The position numbers and the translations under genes are program-made. DNA of 64,000 nucleotides from the NCBI RefSeq assembly GCF_000718325.1, contig NZ_JOFV01000001.1, positions 124,001 to 188,000 on the forward strand, given 5' to 3'. Below, piece by piece: positions 25,219-35,277 of this stretch. The notes under the pieces were generated by a model. That model was not told the origin of the DNA, did no database searches, and saw nothing but the letters and a program-made list of their open reading frames with translations. Every line of letters begins with the position of its first letter. Positions within the stretch are counted from its first letter, which is position 1. This DNA comes from Oerskovia turbata. Lineage in GTDB: Bacteria; Actinomycetota; Actinomycetes; Actinomycetales; Cellulomonadaceae.

Positions 25219-26430
25219 TCAGACCTGCGCGCGCTCCCCGAGGAACTGCGTGACCATGGGCCCGAGCTGGTCGAACTCGATGAGGAACCCGTCGTGCCCG
25301 AACTCCGAGTGCAGAAGACGCAGCGGCTGCGCGCCCGGGATGCCCTGGGCGATCCGTGCGGAGTGCTCGGGGAGGAACAGGCGGTCGGTGTCGACGGCCA
25401 CGACGAGCGCGCGGGCCGTGATCTGCCCCAGGGCGGCGTCGACGCCGCCGCGGTCGCGACCCAGGTCGTGCGTCAGCATGGACTCGGTCAGCACGACGTA
25501 GGAGTTCGCGTCGAAGCGGCGCGAGAGCTTGTCGCCGTGGTGGTCCAGGTAGGACTGGACGGCGTAGCGGCCGTCGGTGAACGGGTCCTCGCCGCCCTGC
25601 GGCAGGCGGCCGAAGCGCTCGTCGAGCTCGCGGGCGCTGCGGTAGGTCGCGTGCGCGATCTGCCGGGCGATGCCGAGGCCCACGTGGGGGCCCTGGTCGT
25701 CGGGCACGTCGTAGTAGTCGCCGCCGCGGTACTGCGGGTCGGCGCGGATCGCGCCGAGCTGGGGGTGCGCCCACGCGATCTGGTCGGCAGACGTCTGGGC
25801 GCCCGACGCGATGACCGCGACCGACTCGACCGTGATACCGGCCTCGGGGCCGAGGATCGCCCACTCGAGCACGCGCAGCCCGCCCATGGACGCCCCGATC
25901 ACGAGCTCCCACGACGAGATGCCGAGGGCGCGTGCGAGCTCGATCTCGACGGCGACCTGGTCGCGGGTCGTCACGCGCGGGAAGCGCCCGCCCCAGGGGC
26001 GGCCGTCCGGCCCGTCCGACGCCGGGCCCGTGGTGCCCTGGCAACCGCCGAGCACGTTGGGCGCGACGACGAAGTACCGGTCGGTGTCGATGGGGGCGCC
26101 CGGCCCGACCATCGCCTCCCACCAGCCCGCGGACAGGTGGCCGGGTCCGGCCGGGCCGACGACGTGCGAGTCCCCGGTCAGCGCGTGCAGCACGAGCACG
26201 GCGTTGGACCCGTCGGGGGCGAGCGTGCCCCAGGTCTCGTACGCCACGCGCACGTCCGGGAGCCGTCCACCGGCTTCGAGGTCGAACGTGCCGACGTCGG
26301 CGAAGCGACGGTCCCCGGCGTCGTCCCCCTCGCGCCACGCGGCCGAGGCCGGGACGGGCGCCTTGGCCCGGGCGCGCGAGTCCGACCCGCGCAGCGGGCG
26401 CGGGGACGCGGGGGGAGCCGGAGGAGTCAT
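25219..26430 (-). CDS. metX: Homoserine O-acetyltransferase
   Basis: 403 aa from ATG 26430. Alpha/beta-hydrolase fold with 'VLVLHALTGDSHV', 'PNVLGGCQGTTGP', nucleophile motif 'VIGASMGGLRVLEWA' (Ser), 'VVAVDTDRLFLP' (Asp) and 'SEFGHDGFLIE' (His). It acetylates homoserine for methionine synthesis; the product is used by MetY encoded just upstream. The preferred start is 26430, which lies 8 nt after TACAGT (leaderless type). An in-frame ATG at 26487, 16 nt after the metY stop, would add 19 residues and allow operon translation; both may be used. Confidence 0.93.
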   Translation of the reverse strand: MTPPAPPASPRPLRGSDSRARAKAPVPASAAWREGDDAGDRRFADVGTFDLEAGGRLPDVRVAYETWGTLAPDGSNAVLVLHALTGDSHVVGPAGPGHLSAGWWEAMVGPGAPIDTDRYFVVAPNVLGGCQGTTGPASDGPDGRPWGGRFPRVTTRDQVAVEIELARALGISSWELVIGASMGGLRVLEWAILGPEAGITVESVAVIASGAQTSADQIAWAHPQLGAIRADPQYRGGDYYDVPDDQGPHVGLGIARQIAHATYRSARELDERFGRLPQGGEDPFTDGRYAVQSYLDHHGDKLSRRFDANSYVVLTESMLTHDLGRDRGGVDAALGQITARALVVAVDTDRLFLPEHSARIAQGIPGAQPLRLLHSEFGHDGFLIEFDQLGPMVTQFLGERAQV

Positions 26431-26438
26431 CGTCGCCC

Positions 26439-26444
26439 ACTGTA
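26439..26444 (-). promoter_or_regulatory. -10 box candidate for internal metX promoter
   Basis: TACAGT on the minus strand, 8 nt before ATG 26430, in the metY-metX gap. It would allow metX expression apart from metY. Confidence 0.4.
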
Positions 26445-26503
26445 CGGCCGGGGCACCGGGCGCGCCCCGGCCGTCCAGAATCGTCATCGCGTGTCCCGGT
26501 GCC

Positions 26504-27868
26504 CTACTCCGCCGCGACCGAGGCAGCGGTCGCGGCGTCGGACCCCAGTGCGGCCTTCGCGGCGGTGAACCCTGCCTCGAGGTCCGCGAGGATGTCGTCG
26601 ACGTGCTCGATCCCGACGGACAGGCGGACGAGGCCCGGCGTGACGCCGGCCTTGACCTGCTCCTCGGGGCTGAGCTGCGCGTGCGTCGTGGACGCCGGGT
26701 GGATGACGAGCGAGCGGACGTCGCCGATGTTGGCGACGTTCGAGTGGAGCGTGAGCGCGGACACGAACGCCTGCCCGGCGTCGGCGCCGCCGTCGAGCTC
26801 GAACGTGACGATCGCGCCCGCGCCGCGCGGCGTGTACTTCTGCGCGTTGGCGTACCAGGGGCTCGACGGGAGGCCTGCGTAGCCCACGGACACGACGTCG
26901 TCGCGCGACTCGAGCCACGCCGCGACGGTCTTGGCGTTCTCGACGTGGCGCTCGACGCGCAGCGACAGGGTCTCGATGCCCTGGGCGATGAGGAACGCGT
27001 TGAACGGCGAGATCGCCGATCCGAGGTCCCGCAGGAGCTGGACGCGTGCCTTGAGGATGTAGGCGAGGTTCGCGCCGAGGATGCCGTCGACGCCGAGGTC
27101 GCGGGCGTACACGATCCCGTTGTAGCTGGGGTCGGGGGTGTTGAAGTTCGTGAACCGCTCGGGGTCCTTCGAGAAGTCGAAGTTCCCGGAGTCGACGATC
27201 ACGCCGCCGATCGCCGAGCCGTGCCCGCCGAGGTACTTGGTCGCGGAGTGGATGACGATGTCCGCGCCGAACTCGATGGGGCGCAGCAGGTAGGGCGTCG
27301 CGACGGTGTTGTCGACGATGAGCGGGACGCCGACCTCGTGCGCCGCGGCGGCGACGGCCTCGATGTCGAGGACGTCGGCCTTCGGGTTGGGGATGGTCTC
27401 GGCGAAGAACGCCTTGGTGTTCGGGCGGGCCGCGTCGCGCCATGCCTGCGGGTCGTGCGGGTCGCTCACCCACGTGGTCTCGACGCCGAGCTTGGCGAGC
27501 GAGTACTGGAGCAGGTTGTACGTGCCGCCGTACAGCGACGGGCTCGCCACGACGTGGTCGCCTGCCTCGGCGACGTTGAGGATCGCGAACGTCGTCGCGG
27601 CCTGGCCCGACGCGAGGAGCAGGGCACCGACGCCGCCCTCGAGGTTGGCGATGCGGTTCTCCACGACCTCGGCCGTCGGGTTGCCGATGCGCGTGTAGAT
27701 GGGGCCGAGGTCCTTGAGGGCGAAGCGGTCGGCGGCGACGCCCGCGTCGGGGAAGACGAACGACGTGGTCTGGTAGATCGGCAGCGCGCGGGCCCCGGTG
27801 GTGGGGTCGGGCGTCTGGCCGGCGTGGATCTGGCGGGTCTCGAAGGACCAGCGGGGCTCGGTGCTCAT
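26504..27868 (-). CDS. metY: O-acetylhomoserine sulfhydrylase
   Basis: 454 aa, PLP-dependent Cys/Met metabolism enzyme. It has '[20 protein letters not shown]', '[18 protein letters not shown]', '[37 protein letters not shown]' with the PLP lysine in 'SATKYLGG', and '[20 protein letters not shown]'. It sulfhydrylates O-acetylhomoserine (MetX product) to homocysteine, i.e. direct sulfhydrylation. ATG 27868 has AAGGAG seven bases upstream. Followed on the same strand by metX. Confidence 0.95.
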   Translation of the reverse strand: MSTEPRWSFETRQIHAGQTPDPTTGARALPIYQTTSFVFPDAGVAADRFALKDLGPIYTRIGNPTAEVVENRIANLEGGVGALLLASGQAATTFAILNVAEAGDHVVASPSLYGGTYNLLQYSLAKLGVETTWVSDPHDPQAWRDAARPNTKAFFAETIPNPKADVLDIEAVAAAAHEVGVPLIVDNTVATPYLLRPIEFGADIVIHSATKYLGGHGSAIGGVIVDSGNFDFSKDPERFTNFNTPDPSYNGIVYARDLGVDGILGANLAYILKARVQLLRDLGSAISPFNAFLIAQGIETLSLRVERHVENAKTVAAWLESRDDVVSVGYAGLPSSPWYANAQKYTPRGAGAIVTFELDGGADAGQAFVSALTLHSNVANIGDVRSLVIHPASTTHAQLSPEEQVKAGVTPGLVRLSVGIEHVDDILADLEAGFTAAKAALGSDAATAASVAAE

Positions 27869-28316
27869 GGTGGCTCCTTGGGGGTGCGGGGGAGGGAGCC
27901 GCAGGTGCGTCCGGTGGCCTGGTTCCGGGGCGGTCCGCGGCGGGGCAGTGGGGGACTGGTGCGCACGCGGTGGGCGGGTCCGGCCGGACGTCGGGGGCTG
28001 CGGCTGACGGTCGTCGTCAGGTCGCCGGTCCGAGGTGCGTCCGGGTGCCGCCCGCAGGGCAGGCGAACGTGCGCTGGGGGTCAGCTACACATTCGGCGGC
28101 AGGTCATGTCCCGAGAGTAGGTCGGCATCTCATCCGGCGATACCCCCATCTCGCCATGCGAGACTCAAGAGGTCGATCTTCACCCAGGGGCACCCCCTGT
28201 TCACCCGTGTGCCGGGTCGCCTCCCCGGGGGCCGCCGGAGAGACTGGACGTCGGCCGCGATCGTGGCCCGCGGCCACCGGTCCGGCCGACTCGTCCCGAC
28301 GACGCATAGGAGGAGC
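27869..28316. other. Divergent intergenic region metY / NlpC-P60 gene
   Basis: 448 bp. It must carry the metY leader (minus) and the promoter of the NlpC/P60 gene (plus). A less GC-rich patch at 28083-28175 is the most promoter-like part. The metY leader is long (>200 nt) and could hold a control element, but no SAM-I, SAM-II or SAM-IV riboswitch consensus was recognised on the minus strand, and no c-di-AMP (ydaO) riboswitch on the plus strand. Confidence 0.5.
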
Positions 28317-29783
28317 GTGACGATCTCACACCCTTCCCCCCAGCAGGCAGCACCCGCCCGACGGCGTCGCTCACCCCAGGAGACCGGTGCACCCCGTGTT
28401 GCGGGTCGGCTCGCGGTCGTCGCGGCCCTGACCGTCACGCTCACCGGCGGGGTCGCCCCGATCGCGGTGGCCGATCCTGCCGACGACGGCTCCGGTTCGA
28501 CCCAGCAGGACGAACGCTCGGTCAACCAGCGCGTGGCCCAGATCGAGGCCGACCTCGCGGTCCTCGCCGGGCAGCGGGACGACGCCTGGATGCGCGCGGG
28601 GCTCGCCGCCGAGGACGCCACCGACGCGCAGATGGAGCTCGAGGCCGCGAAGGCCGAGGTCGAGGCCGCGCAGGCCGCGCTCGACGAGGCCGAGGCCGGA
28701 GAGGCCGGAGCGCGGTCCGCCATGGGGGCCACGTACCGCGCGTCGCGTCAGTCCGGCGGCTCCCTCGACGCGCTGCGTGTCGTGCTCGACGCCGACGAGC
28801 TCGACCAGATCGTCGCGTCCGAGCAGGCCGGGCGGCTCACGGGCCGCAAGGTCCAGGCCGTCGCCGACGGGCACCGCACCGCACGCGCCCTCGCGGACGC
28901 CGCACGGGCCCGGTCGGTCGCGGCCCAGGAGGAACGGGCCGCCGCCAGCGAGCGTGCCGACCAGACCCTGACCACCGCCCTCGAGGCACAGCAGGGGATC
29001 GACGGAGCGGTGCGTGCCGCCACCGCGCGCCGTGACGAGCTCCTCGCGGACCTCGCGGCAGCACGGGCCACGACCGTCGAGGAGGAACGCGCGCGCCAGG
29101 ACGCCCTGGACGCCGAGCGCCGGGCGGCGGCCGAGGCGCAGGCGCAGGGCGACCGTGGTGGCCAGAGCGTGCCGTCGCCCGGTGCGGGCGGGTCGGGGAC
29201 GACCGCTCCGCCGTCGGGCGGGGGCAGCGTCGCGCCGCCGGTGAGCCCGCCGGTGACTCCGCCCGTGACGCCGCCGGTGACCCCGCCCGTGACTCCGCCC
29301 GTCACACCACCTGTGACGCCCCCGGTGACACCGCCGGTCACTCCGCCCGTGACCCCGCCGGTCACTCCGCCCGTGACCCCGCCGGTCACTCCGCCCGTGA
29401 CGCCCCCGGGGTCGGGGGCGGCCAAGGGCCAGGCCGCGGTCGACTGGGCTCGTTCCAAGATCGGCGCCGACTACCTCTGGGGCGGCAACGGCCCCGCGTA
29501 CGACTGCTCGGGGCTCACGTCGCAGGCGTGGTCGAGCGCGGGCGTCAACATCACCCGGACCTCCCGCTCGCAGTACGCGAAGGTGGCGAAGGTCGGCTAC
29601 GACCAGCTCCGCCCCGGGGACCTCATCTTCTACGGCCGGAACACTCAGGACCCGAGCACGATCTGGCACGTCGCGATCTACGCGGGCGGCGGCCAGATGA
29701 TCGAGGCCTCGCAGCCCGGGGTGCCCGTCCGGATCACAGCGGTGCGCTGGACGAACACCATGCCGTACGCGGGTCGCCCCTGA
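28317..29783 (+). CDS. Secreted NlpC/P60 cell-wall endopeptidase with coiled coil and PPVT linker
   Basis: 488 aa from GTG 28317 (TAGGAGGAG six bases upstream). Signal peptide around residues 30-57 after a basic n-region, two long coiled-coil segments (about 65-150 and 195-270), a Gly/Ser/Pro stretch, 13 perfect PPVT repeats, then a C-terminal NlpC/P60 domain. The domain has Cys in 'YDCSGLTSQAW', His in 'WHVAIYAGGGQMIEA', and 'LRPGDLIFY' in between. It resembles RipA/RipC-type peptidoglycan hydrolases for daughter-cell separation, with the coiled coil as regulatory part (FtsX-like partner, inference). The PPVT spacer probably spans the wall. Confidence 0.92.
   Translation: MTISHPSPQQAAPARRRRSPQETGAPRVAGRLAVVAALTVTLTGGVAPIAVADPADDGSGSTQQDERSVNQRVAQIEADLAVLAGQRDDAWMRAGLAAEDATDAQMELEAAKAEVEAAQAALDEAEAGEAGARSAMGATYRASRQSGGSLDALRVVLDADELDQIVASEQAGRLTGRKVQAVADGHRTARALADAARARSVAAQEERAAASERADQTLTTALEAQQGIDGAVRAATARRDELLADLAAARATTVEEERARQDALDAERRAAAEAQAQGDRGGQSVPSPGAGGSGTTAPPSGGGSVAPPVSPPVTPPVTPPVTPPVTPPVTPPVTPPVTPPVTPPVTPPVTPPVTPPVTPPVTPPGSGAAKGQAAVDWARSKIGADYLWGGNGPAYDCSGLTSQAWSSAGVNITRTSRSQYAKVAKVGYDQLRPGDLIFYGRNTQDPSTIWHVAIYAGGGQMIEASQPGVPVRITAVRWTNTMPYAGRP
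29247..29402 (+). repeat. 12-bp tandem repeat coding (PPVT)13
   Basis: Thirteen 12-bp units (CCGCCSGTSACN) between the coiled-coil and NlpC/P60 domains. The third positions vary, so the protein repeat is conserved better than the DNA. Confidence 0.95.
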
Positions 29784-29830
29784 CCTGTGCCTGACCGTGG
29801 CCCCTGACCGGGGCCCGCACGAGCCACCAC

Positions 29831-29872
29831 GGACGAAGGCCCGGTCCCCCTGAGGGGACCGGGCCTTCGTCC
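29831..29872. terminator. Bidirectional hairpin terminator
   Basis: A perfect 19-bp inverted repeat (29831-29849 with 29854-29872) and a 4-nt loop CTGA, between the convergent NlpC/P60 gene and ppa. One of the strongest hairpins in the window. Confidence 0.9.
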
Positions 29873-29906
29873 GCCGTCGGTGCGGTGCGTCCGACGAGAA
29901 GCGTCG

Positions 29907-30410
29907 TCAGTGACCGGGGGTGTGGTACCCGCTGTCGATCGCGCGCTGGATGGAGCGCTCGATCTCGGCCTCGGCCTCGGCGCGACCGGTCCAGTGGGCG
30001 CCCTCGACGGACTTGCCCGGCTCGAGGTCCTTGTAGACCTCGAAGAAGTGCTGGATCTCGAGACGGTGGAAGTCCGACACGTCGTCGATGTCCTGGCGCC
30101 AGGCCGCACGCTGGTCGCCCGTGGGGACGCACAGGACCTTGTCGTCGCCGCCGGCCTCGTCGCGCATGCGGAACATGCCGAGCGCGCGGCAGCGGATCAG
30201 GCAGCCGGGGAACGTGGGCTCCTCGAGGAGGACCAGGGCGTCCAGCGGGTCGCCGTCCTCACCCAGGGTGCCCTCGATGAAGCCGTAGTCGTCCGGGTAG
30301 CGCGTCGAGGTGAACAGCATGCGGTCAAGACGGATGCGACCGGTCGCGTGGTCGACCTCGTACTTGTTGCGCTGGCCCTTCGGGATCTCGATCGTGACGT
30401 CGAACTCCAC
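29907..30410 (-). CDS. ppa: Inorganic pyrophosphatase
   Basis: 167 aa, family I soluble pyrophosphatase of usual bacterial length. '[19 protein letters not shown]' is the N-terminus; '[24 protein letters not shown]' holds the metal-binding Asp cluster; 'KVLCVPTGD' and '[15 protein letters not shown]' follow. GTG 30410 has GGAGGAG seven bases upstream. Hydrolyses PPi from biosynthetic reactions. Divergent from the carboxypeptidase gene, as ppa/dacB is in Mycobacterium. Confidence 0.97.
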   Translation of the reverse strand: MEFDVTIEIPKGQRNKYEVDHATGRIRLDRMLFTSTRYPDDYGFIEGTLGEDGDPLDALVLLEEPTFPGCLIRCRALGMFRMRDEAGGDDKVLCVPTGDQRAAWRQDIDDVSDFHRLEIQHFFEVYKDLEPGKSVEGAHWTGRAEAEAEIERSIQRAIDSGYHTPGH

Positions 30411-30622
30411 TGTTCTCCTCCAGTTGAACCGGCTCACCCGCTCGGTCGCGGTGTGGCGGTCGTGAATCGGCTGTCGTGCGCACGCGGCCCCGGCCGTCGC
30501 GGCCGGTGAACCCGGCCGGGTGGTGTGGACCACGAGGTTCCAGGCCAGCATGCGCCCTCTAGTGTGACACGAACGGCCCGGGTCGGCGGTGGCCGGACCC
30601 CGAGGACTCCGCGCTTCTGGGT

Positions 30623-30628
30623 GATAAT
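30623..30628 (+). promoter_or_regulatory. -10 box for leaderless dacB mRNA
   Basis: GATAAT, 6 nt before the GTG start at 30635, the best match to TATAAT in the window. Confidence 0.6.
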
Positions 30629-30634
30629 GCGCAC

Positions 30635-32089
30635 GTGAGCGACGCCCTCCGGGCGTCGACGGCAGGCGGGAAGAGGGACGAGATGGGCTGGGCTGCACGC
30701 ACCGGGATCACCGCGGGGATCGTGGTGGTCCTCGCGGGCGGCTACCTGACGGCGGACGCGTACGACGTCGTTCCCGGTGTCCTGACGACGGCCCCCGCTG
30801 TGGCCCCCGCCGCGCCCTTCCCGAGCCCTCCCGGTGCCGTCGACTCGGCGTCACCTGCACAGACGCTCCCGGTCCTGGACGAGTCGGCCCCGTTGCCCGA
30901 CGCCGCGGAGATCTCCGCCTCGCTCGACGCGCTGGTCGAGGACCCGCGGCTCGGCAGCCGGGTGGGCGGTGTCGTGATGGACCGGATCACGGGCGAGGTG
31001 CTCGCGCAGAACGGCGCCGACACCCTCATGGTCCCGGCCTCGACCCAGAAGGTCCTCACGGCGGCCGCGGCCCTCGCCTCCCCGGGGCCCGAGGTGACGC
31101 TCACCACGAAGGTCGTCGAGGTCGACCCCGGCACGATCGCCCTCGTCGGTGGCGGCGACATGATGCTCGCGGCCGGTGCGGGCGATCCGTTGGCCGTCAA
31201 CGGCCGGGCAGGGATGGCGGACCTGGCGACGCAGGTCGCGGGCGAGCTCACGCTCACCGGGCGGACGACCGTGCGCCTCGTGGTCGACGACCGCTACTTC
31301 ACCGGCCCCCCGGTCAGCCCCGCGGTGTTCCCCGGCAACGTGACGGCGGGCTACATCGCCCCCGTGACCTCGGTCGCGGTCGACATCGCCCGCCTCAGCG
31401 ACGCGGAGTACGCCAGGCGCAGCGCCGACCCGTCGCTCGCCGCGGCGGAGGTGCTCGCGGCGCGCCTCACCGAGCTGGGCATCACGGTCGAGGGCGCTCC
31501 CGTCCGTGGTGAGTCCGCCTCGGCGGCCAGGGTGATCGGGTCGGTCGAGTCCGCACCGCTGAGCGAGATCGTCGCGTACTTCCTCGAGCACTCGGACAAC
31601 ACCATCACCGAGGTCGTGGGTCGCCTCGTCGCGATCGACGCGGGGCTGCCCGCGACGTCCGACGGCGCCACGCAGGCCGTGGCCGCGAGCGTGTCGCGCC
31701 TCGGGGTGGACCTGACGGGCGCCGTCCTCGCGGACTGCTCGGGGCTCGGGGACGGGTCCGCGGTCTCGGCCGCGCAGCTCGCCGCGGTGGTCGACCTCCT
31801 GGCCGACCCGGAGCAGCCGGGACTGCGCGCCGGTGCGGTCGGGCTGCCTGTCGCCGGGCTGTCCGGCACGCTCGACGACCGCTACCTCTCCTCACCCGGC
31901 CGGGGCGTGGTCCGGGCCAAGACGGGGAGCCTGCCGAACGTCACGTCGCTCGCGGGGACGGTCGTCACGGCGCAGGACCGCCAGCTCGTGTTCGTGCTGC
32001 TCGCGGACGCCGTGCCCGACGGCGCCACGTACGGCGCGCGCCTGCTCATGGACGGGTTCGTCGGGAGCCTGGTGGGCGCGGAGGACTGA
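30635..32089 (+). CDS. dacB: D-alanyl-D-alanine carboxypeptidase/endopeptidase (PBP4 type)
   Basis: 484 aa. One N-terminal membrane helix or uncleaved signal (about 27-47), then a PBP4/S13 domain: SxxK in '[15 protein letters not shown]', SxN in '[15 protein letters not shown]', and KTG in '[15 protein letters not shown]'. A large insertion between the first two motifs is normal for class C PBPs. It trims peptidoglycan stem peptides outside the membrane. GTG 30635 lies 6 nt after GATAAT, indicating a leaderless mRNA. The same gene lies next to ppa and the metalloprotease in Mycobacterium. Confidence 0.93.
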   Translation: MSDALRASTAGGKRDEMGWAARTGITAGIVVVLAGGYLTADAYDVVPGVLTTAPAVAPAAPFPSPPGAVDSASPAQTLPVLDESAPLPDAAEISASLDALVEDPRLGSRVGGVVMDRITGEVLAQNGADTLMVPASTQKVLTAAAALASPGPEVTLTTKVVEVDPGTIALVGGGDMMLAAGAGDPLAVNGRAGMADLATQVAGELTLTGRTTVRLVVDDRYFTGPPVSPAVFPGNVTAGYIAPVTSVAVDIARLSDAEYARRSADPSLAAAEVLAARLTELGITVEGAPVRGESASAARVIGSVESAPLSEIVAYFLEHSDNTITEVVGRLVAIDAGLPATSDGATQAVAASVSRLGVDLTGAVLADCSGLGDGSAVSAAQLAAVVDLLADPEQPGLRAGAVGLPVAGLSGTLDDRYLSSPGRGVVRAKTGSLPNVTSLAGTVVTAQDRQLVFVLLADAVPDGATYGARLLMDGFVGSLVGAED

Positions 32090-32096
32090 CGCCCGC

Positions 32097-32155
32097 CCGC
32101 CGAGGGTGACGTTCCCGCCCGCCGACGGTGACGCTCCCGCACCCCGACGGTGACC
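32097..32155 (+). repeat. Family-B 22-bp repeat array between dacB and the metalloprotease gene
   Basis: Three copies of the core in complement orientation (CCGCCGAGGGTGACG, CCGCCGACGGTGACG, ACCCCGACGGTGACC) start at 32097, 32119 and 32141, exactly 22 bp apart. It begins 8 bp after the dacB stop and ends 16 bp before the -10 box of the next gene. Confidence 0.9.
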
Positions 32156-32171
32156 GTTCGCGCTCACCGGC

Positions 32172-32177
32172 TACGGT
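32172..32177 (+). promoter_or_regulatory. -10 box for leaderless metalloprotease mRNA
   Basis: TACGGT, 6 nt before ATG 32184, with no ribosome site. Confidence 0.55.
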
Positions 32178-32183
32178 GGGGCG

Positions 32184-33305
32184 ATGACGTCTTCCGTGGT
32201 CGGCGCGCCGCTCGTCGACTGGACCTCTGCCGCGCAGATCGCCGCCCGGGTCGCGCCCCCCGGGCCGACCGCCTCGCGCGACGAGCTCGCTGCGCTCGTG
32301 GAGGGCCTGCGCGAGGCGGCGTCGGCCGCGGTGCCGCACGTCCTGCGCGTCACGCGCATGGTGCCGAGCGGGAGCGTCTCGCGCGCCGAGGCGACCGGTG
32401 ACCCGACCGCGGCCCTCTCGCAGGTCTTCGTCGTCGACCGGTCGCGGTGGGCGAGGGCCAACACCGAGGTCATGGCGAGCCTGACGGACGGTGTCGCGGA
32501 GTCGCTCACCGGCGCCGGCGACAAGCCCGTCTCGGCGACCACGGCGCTCGTCGGGGCGGCCCAGGTGGGAGCGGTCCTGGCGGCGCTCTCGAGCCGCGTC
32601 CTGGGTCAGTTCGACCCGTACAGCGCGCACGGTCCGGCTGACCCCGGACGCCTGCTCCTGGTCGCCCCGAACGTCCTGCAGCTCGAGCGCGACCTCGACC
32701 TGGTCCCGGCGGACTTCCGTCTGTGGGTGTGCCTGCACGAGCAGACGCATGCGCTCCAGTTCGCGGCGGCCCCGTGGCTCGCGGAGCATCTTCGGGCCTC
32801 GGCCCGCGAGCTGCTCGTCGGTCTCTCGGAGTCCTCGCGGCAGCTCGCCGAGGCGCGTCTGCGCGACAAGCTCGCGACGGCCGGCCGGGTCGTCCTGCGG
32901 GCCGTGCGCGGGCAGGAGGGCGGGGTCGCCCACGGGCTGCTCACGTCCGACCAGCAGCGTTCGCTCGCGGAGGTGTCTGCGGTCATGGCCCTCCTGGAAG
33001 GGCACGCCGACGTCATGATGGACGCCGTCGGGCGTGCGACCGTCCCCACCGTGCGCCGGATCCGGGCGCAGTTCGAGGCGCGCCGCGACGGGCAGGGCAG
33101 CAGCACGCTCGACACGGTGCTGCGCCGCTTCCTCGGGATGGACGCCAAGCTCGCCCAGTACCGCGACGGTGCGGCGTTCGTGCGCGCGGTCGAGAGGCAG
33201 GTGGGGCGCGACGGGCTCAACGCGGTGTGGTCGACCCCCGAGCACCTGCCTGCCGCCCGCGAGATCGCCGACCCCGGGGCCTGGGTGCGCCGGGTCCACG
33301 GCTGA
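32184..33305 (+). CDS. Zinc-dependent metalloprotease (DUF2342 family)
   Basis: 373 aa. HExxH-type motif in '[18 protein letters not shown]' (about residue 190), followed by conserved '[11 protein letters not shown]' that may supply the third ligand, and '[17 protein letters not shown]' near the C-terminus. One branch of this actinobacterial family is known as coenzyme-F420-biosynthesis associated from co-occurrence; the substrate is unknown. It sits between dacB and tilS exactly as its homologue does in Mycobacterium. Probably transcribed from its own leaderless promoter and continuing into tilS 8 nt downstream. Confidence 0.85.
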   Translation: MTSSVVGAPLVDWTSAAQIAARVAPPGPTASRDELAALVEGLREAASAAVPHVLRVTRMVPSGSVSRAEATGDPTAALSQVFVVDRSRWARANTEVMASLTDGVAESLTGAGDKPVSATTALVGAAQVGAVLAALSSRVLGQFDPYSAHGPADPGRLLLVAPNVLQLERDLDLVPADFRLWVCLHEQTHALQFAAAPWLAEHLRASARELLVGLSESSRQLAEARLRDKLATAGRVVLRAVRGQEGGVAHGLLTSDQQRSLAEVSAVMALLEGHADVMMDAVGRATVPTVRRIRAQFEARRDGQGSSTLDTVLRRFLGMDAKLAQYRDGAAFVRAVERQVGRDGLNAVWSTPEHLPAAREIADPGAWVRRVHG

Positions 33306-33312
33306 CGCGCCC

Positions 33313-34482
33313 GTGGTCGGTCCTCGTCCTGCCGAGGCGGCGGCGCGTCGCGCGGTGCGCAGCGCGGTCCACGACCTCGGGCCCGGTGCGTTCGTGCTCG
33401 TGGCCTGCTCGGGCGGTGCGGACTCGCTCGCGCTCGCGGCCGCGACGGCCTTCGTCGCCTCGCGCGACGGGTTGCGTGCGGGGGCCGTCGTGGTCGACCA
33501 CGGGCTCCAGCACGGCAGCGCGGAGGTCGCTGCCGTCGCGGCGGCGCAGTGCAGCGCGCTCGGGCTCGACCCGGTCGAGGTCCGGCGGGTCGAGGTCACG
33601 GGCGCTGGCGGGCTGGAGGCGGCGGCGCGCCGCGCGCGCTACGCCGTGCTCGACGACGTCGCTCACCGGACGGGTGCCGCGGCGGTCCTGCTGGGGCACA
33701 CCCTGGACGACCAGGCCGAGTCCGTCCTGCTGGGGCTCGCGCGCGGGTCGGGGGCCCGGTCCCTCGCGGGCATGGCCGCCGTCCGCGGGACGTACCGGCG
33801 TCCGTTCCTGGGGCTGCGGCGGACCGACACCGAGGACGTGTGCACCGCGAACGGGCTGGCCTGGTGGACCGATCCGACGAACGGAGCGCCCGACGTCGCC
33901 CCGTCCCAGGGTCCCGTCCGGTCCCAGGGCGCCACGCCGGTCGCGAGCGCGGCGGACCCGGGCGGCCCGGCCACGCTGCCCGCCGTGGCCCTGCCCCTGC
34001 GCTCGCAGGTGCGTGCACGTGTCCTCCCCGTCCTCGAGGACGTGCTCGGACCGGGCGTCGCGGTCACCCTCGCCCGGACCGCCGACCTGCTCCGCGAGGA
34101 CGCCGACCTGCTCGACGAGCTCGCGGGCCGGCTGCTCGACGACGCGCGCGTCGTCGAGCCTGCCGACGCGGGGCCGCGCCCGCGCGTCGCTCCTGTGGTG
34201 CTCGACACCGAGGTGCTGCGGTCCGCCCCGGCCGCGCTCCGCCGTCGGGCGCTGCGACGGGCCGCGGCCGAGGCCGGGAGCCCTGCCGGATCTCTCTTCG
34301 CGAGCCACGTCGCGGCGCTCGACGCGATGATCACCGACTGGCGCGGCCAGGGACCCGCACACCTGCCGGGAGACCTTCGGGCACTGCGGACCCGTGGGAG
34401 ACTCTTCCTACGGCCCGCGCGTACCCCCTCGCCCGAGCGAACCGTGCCCGCCGAGACCCCAGCAGAACCAGCACAGGAGTGA
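33313..34482 (+). CDS. tilS: tRNA(Ile)-lysidine synthase
   Basis: 389 aa from GTG 33313, 8 nt after the metalloprotease stop. PP-loop '[15 protein letters not shown]' binds ATP; '[19 protein letters not shown]', '[16 protein letters not shown]' and '[22 protein letters not shown]' are diagnostic of TilS, which puts lysidine at C34 of tRNA-Ile(CAU). After 'WWTDPTN' (about residue 189) a ~40-residue Ala/Pro/Gly-rich insertion interrupts the part that normally reads N-x-DP-x-x-x-R-x-R-V-R; the conserved region resumes at '[13 protein letters not shown]'. The tail is short compared with E. coli TilS, as usual in actinobacteria. The stop is next to the hpt ribosome site. Confidence 0.93.
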   Translation: MVGPRPAEAAARRAVRSAVHDLGPGAFVLVACSGGADSLALAAATAFVASRDGLRAGAVVVDHGLQHGSAEVAAVAAAQCSALGLDPVEVRRVEVTGAGGLEAAARRARYAVLDDVAHRTGAAAVLLGHTLDDQAESVLLGLARGSGARSLAGMAAVRGTYRRPFLGLRRTDTEDVCTANGLAWWTDPTNGAPDVAPSQGPVRSQGATPVASAADPGGPATLPAVALPLRSQVRARVLPVLEDVLGPGVAVTLARTADLLREDADLLDELAGRLLDDARVVEPADAGPRPRVAPVVLDTEVLRSAPAALRRRALRRAAAEAGSPAGSLFASHVAALDAMITDWRGQGPAHLPGDLRALRTRGRLFLRPARTPSPERTVPAETPAEPAQE

Positions 34483-34487
34483 AACCC

Positions 34488-35042
34488 GTGGACTCATCCG
34501 ACGTCGGCAACGACCTCGAGAACATCCTCCTCACCGAGGACCAGCTCCGCGGGAGGCTGGTGGAGCTCGCCGAGCAGATCGACCGCGACTACGCGGGCAA
34601 GGACCTCCTGCTCGTCGGCGTGCTCAAGGGCGCCGTCATGGTCATGGCGGACCTCGCGCGCCTGCTGCACCACGACGTCGAGATGGACTGGATGGCCGTC
34701 TCGTCGTACGGGTCGGGCACCAAGTCCTCGGGCGTCGTGCGCATCCTCAAGGACCTCGACGCCGACCTGACGGGCCGTCACGTGCTCATCGTCGAGGACA
34801 TCATCGACTCGGGCCTGACGCTGTCGTGGCTGCTGTCGAACCTGCGCAGCCGCGGCCCGGCCTCGGTCGAGGTCGCCGCGATGCTCCGCAAGCCCGACGC
34901 CGCGAAGACCGAGGTCGACGTGCGCTACATCGGCTTCGACATCCCCAACGAGTTCGTCGTGGGCTACGGCCTGGACTACGCGGAGAAGTACCGCAACCTG
35001 CCGTTCGTGGGCACGCTCGCCCCGCACGTCTACTCGTCCTGA
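34488..35042 (+). CDS. hpt: Hypoxanthine phosphoribosyltransferase
   Basis: 184 aa. Type I PRTase with '[18 protein letters not shown]', '[24 protein letters not shown]', PRPP loop '[17 protein letters not shown]' and '[22 protein letters not shown]'. Purine salvage. GTG 34488 is preferred because CAGGAG (34474) is 8-9 bases upstream; an in-frame GTG at 34479 would overlap the tilS stop. tilS-hpt-ftsH order is conserved in many bacteria. Confidence 0.95.
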   Translation: MDSSDVGNDLENILLTEDQLRGRLVELAEQIDRDYAGKDLLLVGVLKGAVMVMADLARLLHHDVEMDWMAVSSYGSGTKSSGVVRILKDLDADLTGRHVLIVEDIIDSGLTLSWLLSNLRSRGPASVEVAAMLRKPDAAKTEVDVRYIGFDIPNEFVVGYGLDYAEKYRNLPFVGTLAPHVYSS

Positions 35043-35277
35043 CGCGCTCCACCGTGCCCGCGCGGGGACGGGGGGAGGGGGCCACGGCACGTCGTCGTGC
35101 GCCCTCCTCGCGTCACGCGCGGGCCGCCCGCGGCCCCGGCCGCCACCCGTTGCGGACGTCGCTCGTCGACGCAACGCCCTGGGCGAACAGACCAGCCAAC
35201 TGCCAGGTTGTGCGTGTAACTTCACTGGCGGAACCATTGCGCGAGTGGAGGGATACGGGGAATCGTCCCCGTCGCCG

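Noticed and set aside
26431..26487. Longer metX N-terminus from ATG 26487
   Set aside because: Low-complexity extra residues and a -10-like box before 26430 favour the shorter form, although operon-borne mRNA could use the longer one.
27869..28316. Riboswitch before metY (SAM) or before the NlpC/P60 gene (c-di-AMP)
   Set aside because: No match to the conserved cores was seen on either strand; only a covariance-model search could settle it.
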